From the IMG/VR virus record IMGVR_UViG_3300034108_000283, positions 1-64,000 of that record: a stretch of 64,000 nucleotides of DNA; one strand, written 5' to 3'. The stretch comes from a virus. Positions 10,446 to 22,400 of this stretch are shown in pieces. The notes beneath the pieces are model-generated. The model was given only the letters and a program-made list of their open reading frames with translations. It searched no databases and was not told the DNA's origin. Each line of letters starts with the position of its first letter. The first letter of the stretch is position 1. Both the position numbers and the translations under genes were made by a program.

Positions 10446-13400
10446 ATGAGTATAACATGTGCCCTTTCTGATTCTCAGATTGAAAAACTATTTAAACTAA
10501 CATATAAAAGAATGAAAGATTCATTAGACTCAGGTACTGAGTTTGATGCTGAAGATTTCATGAAAGATTTGTTTAATAAAATTGCTGGTAAACAAGATGC
10601 AGAAACTGCAGCTAAGTTTATTCAGCATGTTCCGGCCATGGTTTATGCATTGTCTGCTAAATCTGCTTTTAAAAACTTAGATTTTAAAGATACTTTAAAT
10701 GAGTCTGCTATTAAAAAATTAAGTAGACAGTTTAAATCAGATACAGGGATCAGTGATGTTGTTAGTAGATATCAAGTAAAGCCAGATGTTTTACCCGGTA
10801 AAGTTGAAAGAGAAGCTGATAATGCTAATAAGATAGAGCTTGATCAAATTCCAATACCAGAAGAACCAGTAACTGTAATTGAGTCAGATAGATTTAAAAC
10901 ATTAAGTCCTTGGGGAGGAACTCTTCAGAATTACATTAAGATTAATCCTAATAAAAAATCTGATGGTTCTATAGTAATTGAAGAAATTAATCCAGAGAAA
11001 GCTCATATCATAAAGACTTTTGAAAACATAAAACAAATACAAGCCATGAGTGACCTCACTGATGGTATTATTTATGAAGGTAAAAAGTTAATGTTCCGTG
11101 CAGAAAATTTAGACTTATTTGCCAGAGGTGAAAACCTAGACATGCTTGATAAAGAAACTAGAGATGAGATAGCTGCTTCTAGAACAATTATCAATAACAA
11201 ATCTAAAGTTGATCCTGCAATTGCACAAGTAAATCAAAGAGTTATACTTGTTCTTACTGATGAGTTTGGTAATACTATCTATGTAGACAATGAAGGTAAG
11301 ATAACTGATAAAGAGACTGGAAAGTTAGTATACCAGTTCATGAGAACTGTAAGAAAACAAGGTAATAAATATACTGTAAAAGACATCTATAATCAAGAAG
11401 ATCAAGTTCTTTCTCCAGAAGAGTTTGCAAGAATGACTTACAATCCAGAAATAGATGGAACAAAGAGAGAGTACTTTGATAAAGTTGTAGCAGAACAACA
11501 AAAGCAGATGAAAGAGTTGTATGACCTACAACAGAAAGCATTAAAGAATGAAGCAAAGTTATTACCGGTTACAGGTATTACTACAGGTATATCATCTAAT
11601 TTAAGTTCAACAACAATATTGTTAAATGAGCTTACAAAGTTTCCTGGTATAACTGCTGATGTTTATAGTACAATTGAAACTGCACCAAGAGATACAGCTA
11701 CACTAAGAAAAGGTGAAGCCACAATTGAGATTAACGGAAACACTTTTGCAATTGACAGACCAAGAATAACAAAAGATATTGCAGATGAAGTGGCTTCAGT
11801 ATTAACTAATCCTAATATTCCTTTAGCAGCTAAAAAAGGTTTTGTAGATCAGTTTTTACCAAGTTCCTTAGATATCCAAGGTTCTGCCAAAAAGTATAAA
11901 TTTAGTTTTGATAAAGATCTAAAATACTTATACTTCAATGAGTATAAAGATTTTAAATTTAAAAACCCTGTAGATGAGAAAGGAATATTATTAACAGATA
12001 CTAATTTAAAAAAACTATCCGCTGAAGAAGTTAAAAACATTAAAGATAGAATAGTAAATGTTTTAATGAATGGTGGAATTAAGAATAATATAGAAGGTCA
12101 ATCAAATGCTGTATTCATATCATATGATAGCAGCAAGTTTAACAAAAACTACCAAAGACTATCTGAGGATGGTTCAAGATTCATTGATAAATCATATAAT
12201 GAATTCTTAAGTACTTTACCAGCTGAAGTAAAAATTATAAATGCAGACCCCGGATTCTATAACTATTCAGTTAGTTACACTACTCCTGATAGTACATTAG
12301 GTAAAGTAATTGAATCTAACACAAAGCAATTAACCTTTGATGAAGAGTTAGCATTAGAGGCTGAGAAACTTAAAAATGATCCGGCTACTATAGAATCTAA
12401 TAGAATTATAAATCAAGCTAATAGTGAAGCTTGGAGACTTCTTGTTGAGTCAGATCCAACCGTTAAAGTAAAACCTGTATCAGAACCAGTATTAATTGTA
12501 TCATATTTAAGAAATCAGATTGCTACAAATCCAACATATACAAAAGAGTTTGTTACAAAAGTATTTGATAACATACTTGGAGCTTATTGGAGACAAATTG
12601 GAGATGCTCAATCTAAACTTATTAATGATGAGATTAACAAAAGATTTCCAGAACCTATTAATTCTAAGGAACTCACTAATGCAGAAACATTACAAATCTT
12701 AACTGAACCAGGTGCACCAGCTCCTGAAAGTACAGATTCTGCAGTAAGTGAAATATTTAAATCAAATGGTAAGATAGACTTAGATTCTATACCAGGTTCA
12801 TTTGATAGAAAAGGATTTGACAAAGAAAGAATAAATCCTCTTAAAGTTCTACGGGCTAAGAAGTGGTGGAACAGTGAAGAGATTAAACCTTTAAGAGACC
12901 TTATCTCATTTGAGCATGCAGCTAATCTTGTTAACTCAGATGTGTTTGCAACATTTATAGTTAATGCTGCATATATAGCTGATACAAATGATAAAATGGG
13001 TACTATTAAAGTGAATAAGCTTAATGGTTCATTTTACCAAAATCTTACCTCATACCATGAGGCGTGGCATGTTTTCTCTCAGTTGTTCTTAACTAAGGAA
13101 CAAAAGATTGATCTATATACAGAGCTTCAGAATTATACTGATTCTAATGGTAATCAACCTTATGCAAATAAAAAGTTTAAAGAACTAGAAGAAATGCTAG
13201 CTGAAGACTTTAGAAATTATGTTAAGTCCGGTAAAGCAAAACAAAATGCTCCAAAAAGAAATACAATCTTTAGACAAATACTAAACTTCTTAAAACAGCT
13301 ATTTGGTAAGTATCTTAATAAGTTTAAGAAAGAAGATATTCAGTTAGATAGCCTGAATTCTCCAATGGCTAAAGAGTTATTTGATAACTTATTCCTTGGT

Positions 13401-16400
13401 AGATTTAATAGTTATCAAGCTTCTGTAGACAATGCTTTATTATATGATTTAGATAGAGGAGTAAGACAGGTAAATAATCCAAAAGAAGATGCTTTAAGTC
13501 CTCAAGATGGTAATCAAATGGTTAAGACCATAGATAGTATCTTCTCTGAAAAAATTGATGATATCTACGACACTAGAGTTATTGAAGCTAGAAAACAGAT
13601 TGCTGAGACAGCACTTAAAGAAGGAATAAAAGTAACCCCTGAGTATATAGAACAACAATTACATACAAAAGGTCTTAAGTCTGCAAGTGTATTAATGCTT
13701 ACTGATACTGCAAAGAGAGCTTGGTTATATGGTGAAACAAAGGACAGACTTCAGGAAATACTTGAAAGTGAACAAGCTAAGTTAGAAAAAGTTAAAGGTC
13801 AAAAAGACTTTAATGAGTATGCTACATTAAAAGAAATTTCTGATAATGCGGTAGCTGTAATGAAGAATAAGAAAGGAGAAGATAAGTACTTCTTCTTAGC
13901 ATCTCAGATTGATGACTTCAGCAAACTAGACCCATCTTTAAAACGTGGTGAAAGAGTTAGAGGAGAAGACTATAAAGGCAGTATTAAAATACTTGGTGAT
14001 TTCTACAAACATAAAGAAATAACCAAAGATGGAAGACCTGTTGATATTGTTATCATTTCTAAAATACAAGATGCTGAATTACAGTTTCAGAATTATAAAA
14101 ATGCAGAGAAACAAAAAGCATATACAGAAGTTATATTAAATAAGAATGCTAAAAATATTCTTGTTGATGACAAACAACAATTAGTTAGAGATAACATAAG
14201 AATCTTACAAAATACATTGGCTAACTGGGGTGATGAAAAGAGTGGTATGGTTAAGTATCATATGGAAAACACTGATTATGAAATTGGTAAAAATAAGTTT
14301 GACATAGAAGTACAAAGCCAATCAAAACAAGAGATTGACCAAGACGGTAATGTTATAGATGAAACTGAAGTTACTGAAGGTGCAACAACAGATATTGAAG
14401 CTAAAACAGGTACTCAGTCTCTTCAGCAAATGATGAGTAAAGAAACTACTTATCTTATCAAAAGTTTATTTAAAGTAAACCCTGATGGTACTACACCAAC
14501 AGATAGATTTGGAGTTAAAGAAAGAGCAGACTTTAATAAAGTATTTACTATTCTAGCCAAGACTATAGGCGGAGAAAGAGATAGATACAAAGCATATGCA
14601 AAGCTAGCTGAGGAATCTGAAAAGTTTCCTGAGCTTAAGCAGTTATATGAAAAGAAATATCCAGACCCGAACAATATTACAAATACACATGAGATGGATA
14701 TCAGTGTAAGGTTCTGGCAAGACTTTGGTAAATTCAGAGTTAAGTACATGCAGTTGTTTGCATTTAATGATTCTGACAGTAATACTATAGACTTTAGAGT
14801 TAAAGAATCTTCTATTGCTATTGACAATACTCTAAATAGATGGATGGCTTTATTCAAAAGTACACAAGCTACTTCATATATTAACAAAGGTAAAGACAAT
14901 GTTTCTACATTAAACTTAGCTAATCTAGTAAAAGACTTTGGTACTAAAGGAGAACTAGCAAAAAAAGATGCACTAGACTTTGCTAGAGCAATGGCTATTG
15001 ACTTAGATAACAATGACAATATTAAAAAAGAACTAGCAGACAACTTTGACTACTATGGTCTAGCTTATATATTTGATATTGTTAAAGGTTTCAATGAGAT
15101 AAATAACTTAAAAGAAGGTGATCCGAAATTAACAGCTGAAAGAGTTAAGTATCTTGATATGTTTAAGAAGAATCCAATTGATGTTCTTAAAAATATTATT
15201 CCTGTTGGTGTATTATCTACTCTTAAAGGTTCAGTAAAAGAGCTTACACAGTTAAAGAGACTTGCTGAATTACAATCTAAGTATGGTTTTGACTCAGCTA
15301 CAACTGGTGTTATCCGTGCCAACGGTAATACAGGATACCAAGAAATGAATTGGAGTTCTGCTGCATCTTATGTATATGCATTAAATGAAGTTACAGAAAT
15401 GCATCAGCTATGGACAGATCCAAGATATAGTTATATGTCTTACCTGAATCCAGCTATTAATCCACACACACTTCAACTAAGCATTATTAAAAGTTTGTTT
15501 GATGCTAATGGTAAAAAGATACCAGGTAAAAGTGTTTTATTAATGGCAGTAGATGGTACATCTATGTCTAATAAAAAGACAGTTACCAAAAATGGAAGAC
15601 AAGTTGAGATAGAAGAAGCAGAAGGTAATACTACTACTGAACTAGATCCACAGTCTAAGTTTTTACAGGAATTACATACAATGCTTTTAGGTGGTGTAGC
15701 TGAATTCCCAAGACACTCTGAAAAGAAATTCTCATATGGTATTAAGGTTGTAGGAGGTATAGAGGGAAGTTCAGTAGGTTATCTTTTACAAGGCACAGAT
15801 AAAAATCTTTATGTAGACATGGATATGTTTACTAAAACAGATGAAAAAGGTAGACTTAATGGTGAAATCTATGCTATTGGTAATAACATACTTCCATATA
15901 TCCAGGGTGAGTTTGATAGAATTAAAAAATTCAGAGGAGCAAACAAAGAAGAATACTTAAAAATTACTGGGTATAACAAATTAGTTGATGATGGTAATGG
16001 TAATGATGTACCTGCCGGCTCAGTATTTTCTGCATTTGATTCTGTACTTAAACAAGAAACTAAGAATCAGTTGTATGCATTAGCTGATGAACAAATAGAT
16101 GTTCCTTTAGTAGATTACTTAAGAGGTAAGCCATTAAGAAAAATGATGGCAGATGATATCATAGACTACTTTAATGAAAAAACTAATGAGTTAGACACTC
16201 TGTATTTTCAAAAAATGCCATTCTTGTCTAAGTCTATTTTTGAAAAACTTGGATATAAAGCTGATGAATTAACTAGTAATAAAATCAATAGTCTAAAATT
16301 AGATAAGACATTAACTGATAGGATACTAAAAGCATATTTGTATAATGACTTTATTCATAAGTATGAGTCAGCAATGCTTGTATATGGTGATCATGCCCAG

Positions 16401-19400
16401 TGGGGTCATGATAAAGAAGACTGGACCAAACGTATACCTGGTTTAACTTCAGATGGTACCGGGTTCCTTTTTGATAAAGGAATGAAAAGCTTCATTAAAG
16501 ATAACTTCAACAAAGTTACATATGCAAGCTTAAACATGCCTGAGATACCTGCAGACAAAAAGTTTATATATGGTGAGACTCTAAACACAGCAGTTATAAA
16601 AGATGCTGTGAGAGATTCATTATATCTAGATGATATGGTCAAAGCATGGAAAGAAGAATATGCCGGAACCTATGATTCTAAAACTATAGATGAGCTTATT
16701 AAAAAAGATATTAAGCCATTCATGGGAATGAAAGAAGGTGATGGTATGGCATATATGACTTTTGATGCATATAGAACTTTACACAAAGCTGGAGGAAAAG
16801 GATGGACACTGGCTCAAGAAAGCCTTTACCAAAGAATCATCAAAGGAGAAAAAGTAAATCCTAAGACTGTAAAAGATTACTTCCCTGTATATAAGTTACA
16901 TTACTTTGGAGCTTTACAAAACAATATTGCACCAGTAAGAGCAATGCATAAATTTGCTGTGATACCTTTAATCCCGGGAGTTAATGCACAAGAAGGTTCA
17001 GAGTTAGATATATTACATAAAAAAATGTTAAAAGAGAACATTCAATATGTAGCATTTGACTCATGTTCTAAAGGAGCTAACTTAACATCTAATGGTAAAG
17101 TAGATAATATCTTTACTAGTAAAGATGATAAAGCTATTAAAGAGGATGCTGAATTTACAGTGAATCCTATTTACATGGCAAACTTAAAAGAGGTAACAGT
17201 TATTAATGAACACTTTAAGGGCTCTCTTCCTATTGCTACACAGACCAGAGGTATCTTACTTGATAACCTATATAGAGAAGGTAAATTAATCAATGAGAAA
17301 AACAAACCAGTACTTGATGAGTATTTATCTGCAGTAAAAGATTACTCAGAAATATTAAAAGAAGAATTACTAAGTGAAATTGGCTTTGAGTTTATAGATG
17401 GTAGAGCTGTTGGTAACTTAAAACAGTTTGTTGAAGTTATCAGAGATGAATTAAAAAACAGAGATACTCCTGAACACCTTATCAGATTGCTCAACACTGC
17501 TAATGACAGAGAGCTAGCAATGGATTTATCATTACATCCAGAGGCTGATACAGTTGAAAAGCTTATCATGAGCTTTTTACAGAATGGGTTAATTAAACAA
17601 AAAACTAATGGAGAACCATTAGTACAAACTCCAACTACCTTTACTAATGGTATTTGGGATTCTCAATACACTGCTTTAACTGATCTTGAAGAAATTAAAA
17701 AGTGGATGGGTTCAAACACTCTACCATTCTATTTAAGAAATGCAGGAGAAAGAAGTACTGAGATGAAAGTTGCTGTTGCATTGCAAGGTGAGTTTATTAA
17801 ACTCTTAAATGGCAAGCACACAGATGAAGAAAAGATTGGTACTATTGATAGACTTAATGAAGTTATCAAAGATCCTAAATGGTTAGAGGCTAATAAGGAT
17901 GCTGTAACAATGTTTGGTCCAAGGATTCCTAATGATGCTACCAATACAATTGAAGCAGCAACAGTATGGCATTTCTTACCTGAAGCATTTGGTAACAGTA
18001 TAATAGTACCAACTGAGATAGTTGCAAAAGCTGGATCTGACTTTGACGGGGATAAGTTATTCATGACTTTCACTAACATAGATAATGAAGGTAAAGCTAT
18101 TTCTAAAGGAGTAGATAAATTTAAAACTCTACTTAAAGAAACTCAGGCACTTGAAAAAGCTAATAAACCTATAAAAGGAAGACCTTCTTCAAGAGCTCTT
18201 ATTGCTGAGCAGAAAAAATATTTACAGAACAGATTTAAAAATGCTGCTGTAGAAATCTTGATGTTGCCGGAGAACTATGCATACTTGACTAAACCAAATG
18301 GAACTTACCTGGTAGACAAGTATGTAGCTGAGTTAGAAGAAAACAAAAAAGGTTACAATAGATATAAGAACACTCATGGTCAGGCACCTAAACTTTCTGC
18401 TGCTGATGAAAACGGTAAAAGAAAAACTGTCATAAGTCCTACTAGAGTACTTGAGGCTACTTATAACTTGTATAAGCATGATGCTAACTTATCTCTTGAA
18501 CCTTCACTAGGTATCATGGCCAAGTTAGCTAAGAGCCACCCTATATACAAATCAGTTGGTGCTTTAATGCCAGCTACATATAGAGCTTCTGCTTTTATTG
18601 AAGCATTAAACAAAACAATAGAAACAGGTTATACATTACCTGTAGTAATGAGATTTGCTCATAACAAAACTAGGAATGCTAAGGGTCAAGAAGTTATATC
18701 TTTGTCCGGAGAAAGAACTCAAAGTGGTTCCCGTATATCAGATGTAACATCACATGCTTTACAAGGTATCTTAGATAGAGCTAAAGAATCATTTCCATTT
18801 GAATTAAAACTGGTTCCAGAAGCTATGGATGTATTTAGTTACATGCTTCAGGCCGGAGTTGATGAGGAACAAATATTCTTTTTCTTAAACCAACCTCTTA
18901 TTGCTGAGTACTTTGAAAAACAAAAGTTAAAAGAAAGTGCTTATTCTAAAATAGTTGGTAGTAAAGAGAAAGGTAGTCCTGCAAATAATATCATAAACAA
19001 TTTGCTTAAGAACTTTGACCAGGCTAGTTTGAATCCATTATATGATAGAATTAATGTAGCTAAATTAAGATATGTTCTAAATGATTTAAAAACTAAAGGT
19101 GAAGACCAAAAGTATTATTACAAAATAAAAAAAGAATCTGGTGTTAAAGAAATTACATTAAAAGACTTACAAGCTAATATAGATAGTGGTGGTTTGGCTC
19201 CTGAAAATATTGAGAGAATATCTACCATGCCTAATATGAGTAATGATTCTACAGTTTATTTTTACAGCAATGCTATAAACAGTACAGAGAACTTTGCTTT
19301 TGCAACTGAAGTATTGTCAAATGAATACTTACCAAAAGGTGATGTTCCTACAAAAACTTTAAAAGATGGTGTAAAAGATAACAAGACAATGAAAGCTCTT

Positions 19401-22400
19401 GCATTATTCATGAACTATCTTGAACTGGAAAGACAGTTTAAAGGTATGAATGATTTGCAACAAACATTCTCTCCGGATACCGGCAAGCTTACTACAGTAC
19501 AACAGGTACTTAAAAGAATGGAAGCTTATGAAGAATTAAGAAAGAGTAAATCAATAGATCAAGACTTCTTAAACAGATTACTTAAAGAATCTATACTATC
19601 TTCATTTAACCAAGATGACTTAATTAAACAGCTTACCGAGCCTTTGTTTAATCTAAGACTTAATCCTGAGATAACTAAATATATTAGTGATGCATTTGTA
19701 GATCAGTCTAAAGCATCTAGAATAAGAAGTAATCCTACATTTGGTAAAGGTATAAATGGTCAAGAAAGATTTAGTACTTTGTTTAACAACGGAGTAATAA
19801 ACTACATCTATCAAAACTATTTGTCTAACTTCAGCAATGAAAAAGGAGAACTAGTAAATATCCCGGATACTTATAAAGATAACAGACCAGTTATCAAAGT
19901 AGATAATTTAGACACAGATGTTGAAATAGTAGAAGAAGGTATAGCAATTAACACCCGCAGAATTGAAACTGATTATGCAAACAAAGCATACTTAGAAACA
20001 AGTGTGGCTGAAAATAACTATGGTTCTAGAGGCCTGGATACATTTAAAATCAAAGATGATCCATTCCAGACATTAGCAAGTTATTACAGATATGTTATTG
20101 CTAGAGAGTCTAATAGAGTAAATCACCCAATTGAATCTCTTGAAAATAATAGTGAATTTATGAGACGGGTATATGCAATGGGTAATGCCAATGATGCATA
20201 TGAAAGCTATATATCTGAAAGAGCACTAGGAGCTAGTTTCAACAATAAGTATATCATGGGTAAAACCAAATATAGTTATTCTGATTCTTTGTTGAATTTA
20301 ATTAATGAGTTTGGTGATACACTTAAAGTTAATTATCCTATAACAGCTCAATTATCTCCGGGAACAAACACAGAAGGTGCTAAAGTTCTTCAGTTAAATA
20401 ACCAGAAAGAAGCCCAAGGAGAATTAGCTTCAGTATATTATAACAATCTTAGAAACTTAGCTGACCCAAGTGTAACTAAAGTTCAGAATAAAAACAAAAC
20501 TGATGAAGAAAATGAAAGTGATAACCAAAGAATATCTGAGATGTTTAATTTGTTCTCACTTAATATGTTCTATCAACATGGTGTAGGTAAAACAAGATTA
20601 GGTTTTATTAAAGCATTAGATCCTGTACAATACAAAGATATTGTTGAAGGTGGATCTAAAGCATTCCTTAAGAACTACTTGAGCACTGAAATACTAGATG
20701 AGATATTCAACACAGTTGTAAGCATGGATAAGTTTAAGAACTATCTTGTTTCTCCGGAAGGATATATCCATAGTGATTTAGCAACAGCAGAGGTATCTAA
20801 ACCAACTAATGATGGTACATTAGAAACATTTGATGATAGTGAAGGAGAAGATGAAGTTCTAGTAAGATTAATAAATCAAGAAGATGTTAATGCATTTAAT
20901 GATTATGTAAAAAAATCAGGAGGTAAAAGACCTGAGAAATTCTTTACATCTAAAACTTTATACCCTGCATTCTATAACTCAGCTACTGGTAAAAGAGAAG
21001 GCATGCCTCAGACTGCTATATGGATTAAAAACCAATACGGTACATATGACATGCTGGATCAAGAGACCGGTGAGTTCTACTATGAGAATGTAAACCTTGC
21101 AACAGGTATGCAGATCACTAAGAAAGAAGATGTTCAACCTACTGAACCTACTGAAGGATCAACTCAGTTATCAGAATATACAAATCATTCTGGCGGAGCT
21201 CTAGGTTCAGATACACAATGGGATGTAATTGGTAAAGAGTTTGGAATGGTTAATAACCAACATTACTATACAGGAGTAATATCTGAAAAGAATGCACCTC
21301 TTGGTAATGTAGACATTACTGATAAACCAATTGCAATAGAAGGTGCTAAAAAGGTAGCAGATGCGGCTAGAGAAATGTGGGGTTATAAGTATAACACTAT
21401 GAAAGACCAGAGACTTATTAGAAACTGGGCTCAAGTTGCTAATTCTGATGCAGTATTTGCTATCGGTACATTAGGTAAAGAAGGTGACATATGGAAAGGT
21501 GATGAAAAATCTGCTGAACCAAGAAAGCTTCTCAAGTTTGCTGTTCAAGGTGGTACCGGATATGCTGTAGAGATGGCAATACAAGCTGGTAAACCAGTGT
21601 ATGTATTTGATCAAGTAAGAAACCAATGGTATAAAAATATCAAAGGTCAGTGGTCTAAGTCTGAAGTTCCTACCCTTACTAAAAACTTTGCAGGTATTGG
21701 CACTAGAGAAATAAATGAAGCTGGTAAACAAGCTATTAGAGATGTTTATAAAAACACTGCTTCTCAAGCTCCTACTCAACCATCTACTACTAGTACATTA
21801 GAATCAGTAGCAGATATTCCACAAAATAAAGTATCCGGAATAAATTCTTATGGTTCTACAGTAACAGCTAACAATGAAGCTATCAAAGCACTTGGTAAAA
21901 ATCCACATTCTATTGATATGATAGAGGCAGGATTTAGAACAAGAACAACCAGAAGTGAATCTGAAATGGCTAAGTATGCTATTAAAGTTGGGGATACTAT
22001 AAAACACTTTGGTAAATCTGCAGATGGTTCAACTAAAACTGTTTATGCTAAGGTAACTGCTATACATCCTAAAGGTTCTGAAGGTTGGAAAGGTACTTGG
22101 AATAAAGAAGGTTGGAGAGCTGAAGATGTGAATGTTATAGATAGATTTAAAGACGGTGCTGCTGCAATAGAGTTTGAAGTAATTCAACCATCTACTGAAC
22201 CATCTGAAGTTCAAGAAGGAGTAGAAATATCATCTAATGCTAAAGGTTTAGCTGCTGCTCTAACTAATCCAACTGAGTTAGCTAAATCTAAAGGTAATCT
22301 AACTCAGTCTTATCCTGTTGAATTTAGAGGAAAGACATATAAAGATGCAGAAGCTGCGTATCAAGCATTAAAATCTACAGCTACTAAAGATGAAGGACCT

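Noticed and set aside
14450-15043. A 197-residue - strand frame inside the RNAP gene
   Set aside because: It is a shadow of the giant + strand gene, with Ser/Leu-rich composition typical of antisense frames.
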